DNA from: Deltaproteobacteria bacterium
GTDB taxonomy: Bacteria; Myxococcota_A; Polyangia; DRWM01; JAAZOP01
Assembly: GCA_016218815.1 (NCBI GenBank)
Contig: JACRCX010000117.1
Coordinates: 1-35,008, forward strand
Reading direction: 5' to 3'
DNA length: 35,008 nt
Under the pieces are notes generated by a model. That model saw only the letters and a list, made by a program, of their open reading frames with translations, was not told the origin of the DNA and searched no databases. This document shows positions 15,181 through 23,544 of the stretch, in pieces. Made by a program: the position numbers and the translations under genes. Position 1 is the first letter of the stretch. Each line of letters begins with the position of its first letter.

Positions 15181-15363
15181 ATGGAGCGCTGGTTGCTGGT
15201 CGTTCCGATCGCGAGTGGGTCTCTCGGGCTTGGTTGCGACGGCGGTGCGGTTTCGGGCGACCCGGAGGGCGATGTCACAGCCGACGTGGCGACCGACGCC
15301 GGAGATGCGAGGGGCTCCGACGCCATGGGCTCGGACGGGATGATGGGCGAAGGCGGTATGTGA
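15181..15363 (+). CDS. Small acidic lipoprotein with Met-rich tail
   Basis: A 60-residue predicted lipoprotein with a good GGAGG ribosome-binding site. The signal ends L-G-L-G-C (lipidated Cys19). The mature peptide is Asp/Gly-rich and ends in a Met-rich run (D-A-M-G-S-D-G-M-M-G-E-G-G-M). It is the third tiny lipoprotein-like gene in a row ahead of cusC, and Met clusters commonly bind Cu(I), so a copper-related role is inferred from composition and position. No known family was recognised. Confidence 0.5.
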   Translation: MERWLLVVPIASGSLGLGCDGGAVSGDPEGDVTADVATDAGDARGSDAMGSDGMMGEGGM

Positions 15364-15379
15364 CCCCGGCCGCCTAGGG

Positions 15380-15440
15380 ATCTGCACCCGGACCTTCCCC
15401 ACCTCTCCAGCCGGATTCTCCACCTCCCCCCATCCGGTCC
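15380..15440. repeat. Intergenic pyrimidine-rich repeat, copy 3 (61 bp)
   Basis: Aligns without gaps over 61 bases with 27088-27148, with nine mismatches (about 85 percent identity). Both begin ATCTGC, contain ACCTTCCCCACCTCTCCAG and end TCCGGTCC. Confidence 0.75.
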
Positions 15441-15479
15441 GGCAAAGGCTGACGCTCCTTCTCAGACCGCGGGATCGGT

Positions 15480-15522
15480 AGTTCACGAACTTGTCCAGTC
15501 GTGCGATCGGCGAATAGTCTTC
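15480..15522 (+). promoter_or_regulatory. Operator-like sites upstream of cusC
   Basis: AGTTC-AC-GAACT (15480-15491) is a short palindrome. GAATAGTCTTC (15512-15522) is the exact reverse complement of the core of the palindrome at 14068-14078. Both sites lie about 180-220 bases before the cusC start. The remaining bases 15523-15701 show no gene and no strong promoter consensus. Confidence 0.45.
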
Positions 15523-15701
15523 GGCAACTTCATGGTTATTCTGCGGTCGGCTGCGGGTCCGGATTGGGGGACGTGGGGGGAAGGGACGTGATTCCAGCTA
15601 TTTGACGGCGGAGCGGCGACCGGGCACGGAAGGCGCTAATCCAGCGAACTGGACCCGGGACTCGATGCCTCGGCCGGGTCCGCGGGGGGGAAGGGAACTC
15701 G

Positions 15702-17102
15702 ATGCTGCGGAACTTCGACCGACCGGCCCTGCTTCCCGTGCTGACGATCACGCTCGTGCTCGCCGCGTGGCCGGCGCCGGGCGCAGGGACGGAACCGGTC
15801 GCCGCCGCCGGCCCCGAGGGAGAAGCCGGGGAATCTCCCGCCGTCGATGCCGCGGCCGGGGAAGAGTCGCCGCCTCCGGTCGCGACCCTGCCGCTGCCGA
15901 GCCTCCTGCAGCGCGCGGTCGATTCGTCCCCGATGGTCTCCGCCGCCAACGCGCAGATCGATGCCGCGCGTACCGTCGGCGATCAGGTGTCCGCCTACCC
16001 CGTGCCCACGGTGGGCATCCAGGCCATGGACTTCCCGGGCGACCCGATGAACGGCTACGGCGAGATCTGGTACACCGCGAGCCAGATGTTTCCGCTCGGG
16101 GACGCGCGCGACCGGCGGGCGGAGGCGGCGCAGGCGGGCGCCGACGAGGCCGTTGCCGACCGCGCGACGTTGCAGCTCGACCTCGTCCTGCAGATCCGCC
16201 TCGCCTGGGTCGAGCTGGCGCGCTCGCTGGCCGACGTCCTCGTGGTCGTCGACCAGGCGGACACCATGCGGCGCATGTCGCGCATCGCCAACAACGCCTA
16301 CGCGGCCGGCGTCGGCATGGGCTCGCAGGCCGATACGCTGCGCGCGCGCGCCGAGATCCCGATGCTGGAGGACGAGCAGCGGATGTCGGAGGCGATGGCG
16401 ACGTCGGCGCGGGCGATGATCTCCGCAATGGCGGCGCTGGTGAGCCCGGAGGCGCCGGCCGACCCGCCGGTGATTGACGTGGACGGCTACGAGGCGCCGG
16501 CGCTGCCGGCGCTCGAGGAGCTGCTGGCCGAGGCGCTGGAACACCGGCCGGAGTTCGCCGCGCTGGAAGCGCGGGCGAGCGCGGCAGAATCGATGGGCCA
16601 GGCGGCGGCCGAGGAGCGGCTTCCGGACCTGATGCTCGAGGGCGGGGTGCAGCAGCGCATCGGCGGCAACATGCCGCCGGTCGCCTTCATGCTCGGCGTG
16701 TCGATCACGCTTCCGTGGGCCTCGTCGGACCAGTACGACGCGATGGAGGCCCAGGCGCGGGCGATGGGCCGGATGGTCCGCGCCGACGGCGACGGCCTGC
16801 GCTTCGCGATCGAATCCGATCTGCGGCAGCAGATCGCGCGATACGAGCAGCTCGCAGGCGGTCTCGAGCTGACGCGCAAGACGATCCGGAACCTGCGCCA
16901 GGCGGAGAATGCGGCGGTCGCCGCGTACACCGCGGGCAATGGCGACTTCGACTCGATCCTCAACCTGGAATCGCGTCTCGTGGAAACCCGCCGCTCGCTG
17001 GTCCGCAACGTCCACGAGATCCAGGCCGTGCGGGCGCGCATCGATCGCATCATCGCCCTGCCGATCGAGGAGCAGATCGAACAGGCGGAGGGGTGGTCAT
17101 GA
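15702..17102 (+). CDS. cusC: TolC-family outer-membrane channel of a Cu/Ag efflux pump
   Basis: A 466-residue outer-membrane factor. A signal peptide (L-T-I-T-L-V-L-A-A-W-P-A) and a Pro/Ala/Glu spacer precede two TolC-type repeats. The first has L-L-Q-R-A-V-D-S-S-P-M-V and S-Q-M-F-P-L-G-D-A-R-D, the second L-A-E-A-L-E-H-R-P-E-F and S-I-T-L-P-W-A. As a trimer it should form the exit duct of the CBA pump. The protein is Met-rich, in keeping with soft-metal export. There is no lipobox, so the mature protein is probably not lipidated. Its TGA overlaps the cusB ATG (ATGA), so the operon is translationally coupled. Confidence 0.88.
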   Translation: MLRNFDRPALLPVLTITLVLAAWPAPGAGTEPVAAAGPEGEAGESPAVDAAAGEESPPPVATLPLPSLLQRAVDSSPMVSAANAQIDAARTVGDQVSAYPVPTVGIQAMDFPGDPMNGYGEIWYTASQMFPLGDARDRRAEAAQAGADEAVADRATLQLDLVLQIRLAWVELARSLADVLVVVDQADTMRRMSRIANNAYAAGVGMGSQADTLRARAEIPMLEDEQRMSEAMATSARAMISAMAALVSPEAPADPPVIDVDGYEAPALPALEELLAEALEHRPEFAALEARASAAESMGQAAAEERLPDLMLEGGVQQRIGGNMPPVAFMLGVSITLPWASSDQYDAMEAQARAMGRMVRADGDGLRFAIESDLRQQIARYEQLAGGLELTRKTIRNLRQAENAAVAAYTAGNGDFDSILNLESRLVETRRSLVRNVHEIQAVRARIDRIIALPIEEQIEQAEGWS

Positions 17103-18721
17103 ACGACGAGAAGAAGGGCACGGGCGAGCAACCCGAGGCTCCCGCCTCCCCCCCGGACGCGGGTTCCGCCTCCGGCGAGGCGCCGGCGGCCGACAACGCC
17201 GGGACCAAGGACCAGCCACCAACGACCGGCGACCACCCGTCCGGGGCTCCGGCCAGCGACCAGCCACCGGCCACCAGCGACCTGCCCCCCCCCTCCCCCG
17301 ACGAGCTCGTGCCGTACGCGACGGCGAAGGACGATCCGCGGCTGCAGGCCATGGCGGCCGGGGGCCAAGGCGGTGTCTGGCGGGTCGTGGCCATCGTCCA
17401 GTTCCTGGTCATCTTCCTGGTGGGCGGGGGCGTGGCGATGATGGCCGTCCTGAAGGTCGGCCCGTTCGCGCCGGTCGTCGCGGCGGCGAAGACCGGGGAT
17501 GTGTGGACGTGTCCGATGCACCCCCAGGTGCGTCAGGACCATCCGGGGAGCTGCCCGATCTGCGGCATGACGCTCGTGAAGGAGAAGCCCGCGGAGCCGC
17601 AGAGCAGCGGGCAGGCCGAGCATGCCGTCCCGGGGATGGCGCCGATCACGGTGCCGACGTCGGTGCTGCAGCACGGCTCGGTGCGGGTCGCGCGAGCGGC
17701 GCGGACCAGGATGGGGGACGAGCTGGTGACGGTCGGGCGCGTCGAGGCCGACGAGACGCGAGTGGCCCACGTCCATTCGCAGGTGATGGGCTGGGTGACC
17801 GTGGTCCAGGTGAACCAGACGGGGCAGTTCGTCGCCCGCGGCGACGTGCTGCTGGAGATCTTCAGCCGCGACATCCTCCAGACGCAACAGGAGCTGCTGG
17901 CCGTCGGCGGCCGGCGGGGCGGGGCCGCCGGCGCGATCGGCGATCCGATCCGCACGCTGGCCGACGCGGCCCGCCAGCGCCTGCTGGTCTACGGCGTTCC
18001 CCCGGACGTGATCGATGACATCGAGCACACGGGCAAGCCGCGCGCGACGATTCCCATCCGCAGCCCGGTCTCGGGCTTCGTCCTGACCAAGAACGTGGTG
18101 GACGGGATGTACGTCGAGCCGGGCATGGAGATGTTCGTCGTCGCCGGACTGTCCAACATCTGGGTCTGGGCGGACGTCTACGAGCAGGACCTCGAGAAGG
18201 TGCGGCTGGGGGACCGGGCCGAGGTCCACACGCTGGCGCTGGGCAAGCGCGCGTTCGACGGCCGGGTGACGTTCTTCAGCCCGGAGGTCGACATGATGAC
18301 GCGCACGCTGCGCGTGCGGATCGAGATCCCCAATCCGGACCTGGCGCTGCGTCCGGGGATGTGGGCGTCCGTGCGCATCGTCGGCGGCGAGACCGAGGTG
18401 CTGGCCGTGCCGTACGACGCGGTGGTAGACACGGGCACCGACACCTACGTCTTCCTGCGGACGGGGACCGACATGTTCACGGCACGTCACGTCGACGTCG
18501 GGCGTTCGGCCGGCGATGTGACGGAGATCCGCGGGGGCCTGGCCGACGGCGACGTCGTCGTCGCTTCCGGCACGTTCATCGTCGACTCCGAGAGCCGCAT
18601 CCGGGGGGGGAACACGGGCGGCGGGGCGCACGCGGGCCACGGGGAGGGCGCGGCGCCTCCGGCGTCCGGCGCGAATCCGGCGAGCGGCGGCGACGGCATG
18701 GCAAACATGCCGGGAATGTGA
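17099..18721 (+). CDS. cusB: Periplasmic adaptor of the Cu/Ag efflux pump with HMBD
   Basis: A 540-residue membrane-fusion protein. Residues 1-90 are a Pro/Ala-rich cytoplasmic segment, part of it encoded by a CCA-rich repeat tract (17208-17285). Residues about 93-117 form a membrane anchor. A heavy-metal-binding domain follows (C-P-M-H-P-Q-V at 138, C-P-I-C-G-M at 152-157). The adaptor core then has G-R-V-E-A-D-E-T-R and G-W-V-T-V-V-Q-V lipoyl strands, a helical hairpin with I-F-S-R-D-I-L-Q-T-Q-Q-E and the I-R-S-P-V-S-G-F-V strand. The tail is Gly/His/Met-rich. It links CusA to CusC and may load metal onto the pump. The cytoplasmic N-terminal extension is unusual for CusB. Confidence 0.92.
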   Translation: MNDEKKGTGEQPEAPASPPDAGSASGEAPAADNAGTKDQPPTTGDHPSGAPASDQPPATSDLPPPSPDELVPYATAKDDPRLQAMAAGGQGGVWRVVAIVQFLVIFLVGGGVAMMAVLKVGPFAPVVAAAKTGDVWTCPMHPQVRQDHPGSCPICGMTLVKEKPAEPQSSGQAEHAVPGMAPITVPTSVLQHGSVRVARAARTRMGDELVTVGRVEADETRVAHVHSQVMGWVTVVQVNQTGQFVARGDVLLEIFSRDILQTQQELLAVGGRRGGAAGAIGDPIRTLADAARQRLLVYGVPPDVIDDIEHTGKPRATIPIRSPVSGFVLTKNVVDGMYVEPGMEMFVVAGLSNIWVWADVYEQDLEKVRLGDRAEVHTLALGKRAFDGRVTFFSPEVDMMTRTLRVRIEIPNPDLALRPGMWASVRIVGGETEVLAVPYDAVVDTGTDTYVFLRTGTDMFTARHVDVGRSAGDVTEIRGGLADGDVVVASGTFIVDSESRIRGGNTGGGAHAGHGEGAAPPASGANPASGGDGMANMPGM

Positions 18722-18724
18722 TCC

Positions 18725-21700
18725 GTGGCGATCGAGAGCTCCAGTCGCGGGTACGGGCCGGTCGAGAAGCTGATCGTCTGGTGCGCGCACCACCGCGTGA
18801 CGGTCGTGCTGCTGGCGGCCGGCGTCGGCCTGGCGGCCTTCTTCTCGCTGCGCTTCCTCGAGCTGGATGCGATCCCGGACCTTTCGGACACGCAGGTGAT
18901 CATCAAGGCCGAGTGGATGGGCCGCTCGCCGGACCTGGTGGAGGACCAGGTGACCTATCCGATCGTCTCGGCGCTGGTGGCGATGCCGAAGGCGAAGACG
19001 GTGCGCGGTTTTTCGATGTACGGGATGTCGTACGTCTACGTCATCTTCGAGGACGGGACCGACATCTACTGGGCGCGGTCGCGCGTGCTGGAGTACCTCT
19101 CGCGGATCCAGGGCAACATGCCCGAGGGCGTGATGCCGACGCTCGGCCCCGACGCCACGGGGGTGGGCTGGGTCTTCCAGTACGCGCTGGTGGACGAGAC
19201 CGGACAGCGGTCGCTGGCGGACATCCGCGCGTTCCAGGACTGGACGCTGCGCTACTGGCTGGAGAGCGTGCAGGGCGTCGCCGAGGTGGCTTCGATCGGC
19301 GGCTTCGAGAAGCAGTACCAGGTGGACGTCGACCCGGACAAGCTGCGCGGACGGGGAATGTCGCTGATGCACGTGGTCGATGCCGCGCGCGACGCGAACT
19401 CCGAGGTCGGGGGGCGGGTGGTGGAGCGGGGAGGGCGGGAGTACTCCGTCGTCGGGCGCGGCTACGTGAAAAGTCCGGAGGACCTGGCGACGTCGGTCGT
19501 CGCCAGCGACGAGCGCGGGACGCCGGTGCTGGTGCGCGACGTGGCCGACGTGCGGCTGGGCCCGGAGATGCGGCGCGGCGCGGGCGACCTGGACGGGCAG
19601 GGGGAAACGGTCGGCGGGATCGTGGTCATGCGCCACGGGGAGAACGCGCTGGCAGTCATCGAGCGCGTGAAGGAGCGGCTGCGCGAGGTCGAGAAGGGGT
19701 TCCCCAAGGGCCTCAAGCTCAAGATCGTCTACGACCGCTCGGGCGTCATCCTGGACAGCATCCACACGCTCAAGAACAGCATCATCGAGGAGATGATCGT
19801 GGTGGCGATCACGATCATCATCTTCCTGCTGCACTTCCGCAGCGCGCTCGTCCCGATCATCGCGCTGCCGCTGGCGGCGCTCATCGCCTTCCTGCCGATG
19901 GTGCTGCTGGGCATCTCCTCGAACATCATGAGCCTGGGAGGGATCGCGATCGCCATCGGGGCGATGGTCGATGCCTCGATCGTGCTGATCGAGAACGCAC
20001 ACAAGCGGCTCGAGCTGCCGCCGCCCGGCGTCTCGCGCGTGGACATCATCGCCTCGGCGGCGGCGGAGGTCGGGCGGCCGATCTTCTTCGCGCTGCTGAT
20101 GGTCACGGCGTCGTTCCTGCCGGTGTTCACGCTGTCCGGGCAGGCGGGGCGGCTGTTCACGCCGCTGGCGTGGACGAAGACGCTGTCCATGTTCTTCGCG
20201 GCCATCCTCGCGGTGACGCTGGCCCCGGCGCTGATGGTCTGGTTCGTGCGGGGGAAGATCCTCCCCGAGCACCGCAACCCGATCAGCCGGGTGCTGATCG
20301 CGATCTACGAGCCGATCATCCACTTCGTCCTGCGCTTCCGCTACGCCGCGGTGATGGTCGCGCTGCTGATCCTCGCGCTGACCGTCCCGATCCTCCCCAG
20401 GATCGGCTGGGAGTTCATGCCGCCGCTGGACGAGGGGTCGCTGCTCTACATGCCCACGACCCTGCCCGGCGTCTCGATCGAGGAAGCCCGCCGCTCGATG
20501 ACGGAGCAGGATCGGGTGCTCAAGTCGTTCCCGGAGGTGGAGTCGGTCTACGGCAAGGCGGGGCGGTCCACGACGTCGACCGATCCGGCCGGGCTGGACA
20601 TGATCGAGACGGTGATCCAGCTCAAGCCGCGCGAACAGTGGCGCAAGGTGCACCAGGAGCGCTGGTGGTCGTCGTGGGCGCCGGACTTCCTGGGCGGCGC
20701 GTTCGATTGGGCCTGGCCCGAGGAGCGGCCGATCACCACCGAAGAGCTGAAGGCGTTGATGTACGAAGCGGTCGCGGTGCCGGGATGGGTCGACTCGCTG
20801 TCGCCGCCGATCAAGACGAGAATCGACATGCTCACCACCGGCGTGCGCACCCCCGTGGGGGTCAAGGTCATGGGGCCGTCGCTGGCCGAGGTCGACGACG
20901 CGGCGCGGACCATCGAAGCGGCGCTGAAGAACGTTCCCGGGACCCAGGGCGTGTTCGCGGACCGCGTCTCCGGCGGGTACTACATTGATGTGGTGCCGAA
21001 GCGGGAGGAGATCGCACGGTACGACCTGCGCGTTGCGGATGTGCAGAGGGTCGTGGAGACGGCGATCGGCGGCATGGTCGTGGGCACGACGGTCGAGGGC
21101 CGGCAGCGCTTCACGATCCTGGTGCGGCTGGCCGAGGGCTACCGCGGCGATCCGGCGGCGATCGAGCGCATCCCGGTCGACCGTCCCGGCGGCGGCCCGC
21201 CCATCCCGCTCGGCCAGCTTGCCGACGTCCGCCTCACCCAGGGCCCGCCGATGATCAAGGACGAGAACGGGTCGCTGGTGGCCTACGTCTTCGTCACGGT
21301 CGACGAGACCAAGCGCGACATCGGCGGGTACGTGGACGACGCGAAGAAGGTGGTGACCAAGGCGATCGGCGAGCGGCCGGGCATCCGGATCCAGTGGACC
21401 GGGCAGTACGAGCTGATGGAGCAGATGTGGTCGCGGCTCAAGTACGTCCTGCCGCTCACGATCATCCTGGTCATCGTCTTCGTCTACTTCAGCTTCAAGG
21501 GCGTGACGCAGACCGTGCTCAAGCTGCTCTCGCTGCCCTTCGCCGCCGTGGGCTCGATGTGGCTGATGTACCTGGCGCACTACAACTTCTCCACCGCCGT
21601 GATCGTCGGGCTGATCGCGCTGATGGGGGTCGGCGCGGAGACCGGCATGGTGATGATCCAGTACATCGACGACGCCTACTACCGGCGCCGCCGGGCCGGG

Positions 21701-22246
21701 CTGATGCGCGGCCTGGGGGACATCCTGGAGGCGCACGCGGAGGGCTCAATCCGCCGCGTGCGGCCCAAGCTCATGACGGTCGGCACGACGATCGTCGGTC
21801 TGGTGCCGCTCCTGTGGTCCGAGGGCACCGGCGCCGACGTGATGAAGCGCATCGCCGCCCCGATGGTCGGCGGGCTGCTCTCGTCGACGATCCTCACGCT
21901 GATCATCATCCCGTCCGTCTACACGATCTGGCGCGACCTGGAGCTGCGCAACCTGTGGCGCCGCACGGTCGTGCTGCTGCTCTCGTTCCTCGCGGCCGTC
22001 GGGTTGGTCCTGTCGGCCGCGTTGTGGCCCGCGTGGCAGGAGAGCGTTCCCGTCCCGTGGGTCATGTCCGTCGCCGGCGCGGCGCTGCTCGTCGCGCTCG
22101 GCATCGTGGTCCGCGCAGGGGGAATTCGAGGCCGCTGGCTCGACGATCCCCTGCGCGTCGAGACCGCTCCGCGCGTGCCCGACGCTCCGGCCGCGCCGCC
22201 CGGCGCCCCCGATGGCTCGGCGGCGCCCGAAGGAGGCAAGTCATGA
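18725..22246 (+). CDS. cusA: Cu(I)/Ag(I) RND efflux permease
   Basis: A 1173-residue heavy-metal RND transporter. It exports Cu(I)/Ag(I) from periplasm or cytoplasm using the proton gradient. The transmembrane-4 motif G-A-M-V-D-A-S-I-V-L-I-E-N (Asp416, Glu423) is the monovalent-metal type, not the CzcA type. The methionines of the cleft site known in E. coli CusA (M573, M623, M672) align by eye with Met576 (L-L-Y-M-P), Met626 (L-D-M-I-E) and Met702 (R-I-D-M-L). An insertion of about 25 residues with W-W-S-S-W-A-P-D-F-L-G-G lies between the last two. The C-terminus adds two hydrophobic segments and a Pro/Ala tail. The start is a GTG three bases after the cusB stop. Confidence 0.95.
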   Translation: MAIESSSRGYGPVEKLIVWCAHHRVTVVLLAAGVGLAAFFSLRFLELDAIPDLSDTQVIIKAEWMGRSPDLVEDQVTYPIVSALVAMPKAKTVRGFSMYGMSYVYVIFEDGTDIYWARSRVLEYLSRIQGNMPEGVMPTLGPDATGVGWVFQYALVDETGQRSLADIRAFQDWTLRYWLESVQGVAEVASIGGFEKQYQVDVDPDKLRGRGMSLMHVVDAARDANSEVGGRVVERGGREYSVVGRGYVKSPEDLATSVVASDERGTPVLVRDVADVRLGPEMRRGAGDLDGQGETVGGIVVMRHGENALAVIERVKERLREVEKGFPKGLKLKIVYDRSGVILDSIHTLKNSIIEEMIVVAITIIIFLLHFRSALVPIIALPLAALIAFLPMVLLGISSNIMSLGGIAIAIGAMVDASIVLIENAHKRLELPPPGVSRVDIIASAAAEVGRPIFFALLMVTASFLPVFTLSGQAGRLFTPLAWTKTLSMFFAAILAVTLAPALMVWFVRGKILPEHRNPISRVLIAIYEPIIHFVLRFRYAAVMVALLILALTVPILPRIGWEFMPPLDEGSLLYMPTTLPGVSIEEARRSMTEQDRVLKSFPEVESVYGKAGRSTTSTDPAGLDMIETVIQLKPREQWRKVHQERWWSSWAPDFLGGAFDWAWPEERPITTEELKALMYEAVAVPGWVDSLSPPIKTRIDMLTTGVRTPVGVKVMGPSLAEVDDAARTIEAALKNVPGTQGVFADRVSGGYYIDVVPKREEIARYDLRVADVQRVVETAIGGMVVGTTVEGRQRFTILVRLAEGYRGDPAAIERIPVDRPGGGPPIPLGQLADVRLTQGPPMIKDENGSLVAYVFVTVDETKRDIGGYVDDAKKVVTKAIGERPGIRIQWTGQYELMEQMWSRLKYVLPLTIILVIVFVYFSFKGVTQTVLKLLSLPFAAVGSMWLMYLAHYNFSTAVIVGLIALMGVGAETGMVMIQYIDDAYYRRRRAGLMRGLGDILEAHAEGSIRRVRPKLMTVGTTIVGLVPLLWSEGTGADVMKRIAAPMVGGLLSSTILTLIIIPSVYTIWRDLELRNLWRRTVVLLLSFLAAVGLVLSAALWPAWQESVPVPWVMSVAGAALLVALGIVVRAGGIRGRWLDDPLRVETAPRVPDAPAAPPGAPDGSAAPEGGKS

Positions 22247-22575
22247 GAAAAATCATCGTCGTCCTGTCCGTCGTTCTCGCCGCCGGTGTGCTGGCAGCGG
22301 TCGCCTGTGCCCGGGAAGACGCCCCGGCCGTGCAGAGCCAGGCCGCAGCGACGACGGCGCCCGACCCGGTCCAGGGCACCGCGGGGGAATTGGCACCCGA
22401 CGAGATCGGGCACGAGGCGACGTGTCCGGTCACCGGCGAGACGTTCACCGTCGCGGCCGGGACCGAGGCGGTCGTGTACCAGGGACACTTGTATCTCTTC
22501 TGCTGCCCGGGATGCCGCGGCCGGTTCCTCGGCAACCCGCAGCAGTTCGGCGCGCCGGCCCCGGCCGGCTCGTGA
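22243..22575 (+). CDS. Lipoprotein with YHS-like metal-binding module
   Basis: A 110-residue predicted lipoprotein (signal ending L-A-A-V-A-C, Cys22). A short linker leads to one module: G-E-L-A-P-D-E-I-G, C-P-V-T-G-E-T-F-T-V (Cys61), Y-L-F-C-C-P-G-C (Cys87, 88, 91), then R-F-L-G-N-P-Q-Q-F-G-A-P. The layout resembles YHS/TRASH soft-metal-binding domains, so it probably binds Cu or Ag in the periplasm and passes it to the pump; binding itself is inferred. Its ATG overlaps the cusA stop (ATGA), so its output is coupled to the transporter. The same module recurs in the next gene, in the gene at 30843 and in the broken gene at 12384. Confidence 0.85.
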   Translation: MRKIIVVLSVVLAAGVLAAVACAREDAPAVQSQAAATTAPDPVQGTAGELAPDEIGHEATCPVTGETFTVAAGTEAVVYQGHLYLFCCPGCRGRFLGNPQQFGAPAPAGS

Positions 22576-22613
22576 GCGGCCGGAGCCCGGCCGCCACGCG
22601 AAGGAGAGACGTC

Positions 22614-23528
22614 ATGAGCAAGGTGATTTCGTGGAGCCTCGCGCTCGCCGCCGTCGCCCTCCTGGGCGGCGCCGCCTGCGCGAAGAAGGAGCAGCCGTCC
22701 CCGCCGGCCGTGGGTGGGGAGCTGCCTCCCACCAGCCAGGCCGGCGAGGCCGACGCCTGGTACGTCTGCCCGATGCCGGCGGACAACTATTGGCAGAAAG
22801 GGCCCGGACGGTGCCCGAAGTGCGGCATGGACCTCGAGCGCGCGCCCGAGGGCTGGGTGCCTCCCGCCGGCCCGACCGGCGCATGCACCGGCGGCGACTG
22901 CGGGGTCGGCGGGACCGCCGAATCCAGGCCGGGCGCCCCGGGCGGGATGGCCCCGATGGCGGGAATGGAGCATGGCGCAACAGGTGGACCGTCCGGGATG
23001 GGAGAGATGCCGGGCATGCAGCACGCCGCCGGCGGCGAGGGTTCCGGCATGGGCGGCATGCAGCACGGCGCTCCGGGCGGAGAGCCCGCGCCGGGCGGCA
23101 TGGCCGGGATGGAGCACGGCATGGCCGCCGCCCCCGACGCGGGCAGCGTCGCCGCCGCCCCTGCCGGCGGCGACAAGGCCTGGTACGTCTGCCCGATGCA
23201 TCCGCAGGTGTACCAGGACCATCCGGGCGACTGCCCCATCTGCCACATGAATCTCGTACCCGCGCCCGCCGGGTGGGCGCCGCCGGCCGACGCGGGCGCC
23301 TCGGCCGCGCCGCAGGCGCCCGCCATCCGCACCGCCAAGGACCTGGCGCCGGAGCGGCTGGGCCAACAGGCCACCTGTCCGGTGACCGGCGACACGTTCA
23401 CGGTCACGGACGAGACGCCCGCGGTGGAGTACCAGGGGACCGTCTACCTCTTCTGCTGCGCCGCGTGCCCGCCGCGTTTCCTGGCCGACCCGCAGCGCTA
23501 CGGCGCGCCCCCGCCGGCAGGCTCGTGA
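22614..23528 (+). CDS. Metal-binding lipoprotein: two HMBD, Met/His linker, YHS-like module
   Basis: A 304-residue predicted lipoprotein (G-G-A-A-C, Cys22). The first HMBD is at residues 49-75 (C-P-M-P, then C-P-K-C-G-M). Residues 112-170 hold 11 Met and four M-E-H or M-Q-H motifs separated by Gly, a likely soft-metal ligand array. The second HMBD (C-P-M-H-P-Q-V at 193, C-P-I-C-H-M at 207-212) has His where Gly is usual. The C-terminal YHS-like module has Cys255, 281, 282 and 285. It is probably a periplasmic copper or silver buffer for the CusCBA pump. It follows the previous gene by 38 bases and has an AAGGAGAG ribosome-binding site. Confidence 0.88.
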   Translation: MSKVISWSLALAAVALLGGAACAKKEQPSPPAVGGELPPTSQAGEADAWYVCPMPADNYWQKGPGRCPKCGMDLERAPEGWVPPAGPTGACTGGDCGVGGTAESRPGAPGGMAPMAGMEHGATGGPSGMGEMPGMQHAAGGEGSGMGGMQHGAPGGEPAPGGMAGMEHGMAAAPDAGSVAAAPAGGDKAWYVCPMHPQVYQDHPGDCPICHMNLVPAPAGWAPPADAGASAAPQAPAIRTAKDLAPERLGQQATCPVTGDTFTVTDETPAVEYQGTVYLFCCAACPPRFLADPQRYGAPPPAGS

Positions 23529-23544
23529 GGGCGAAGGGGAATCG

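Noticed and set aside
16487..21736. A 1749-codon open frame antisense to cusC, cusB and cusA
   Set aside because: It mirrors the codon periodicity of the sense genes, is Asp/His/Arg-rich without domains, and the sense genes are well-recognised families. This is a GC-composition artefact.
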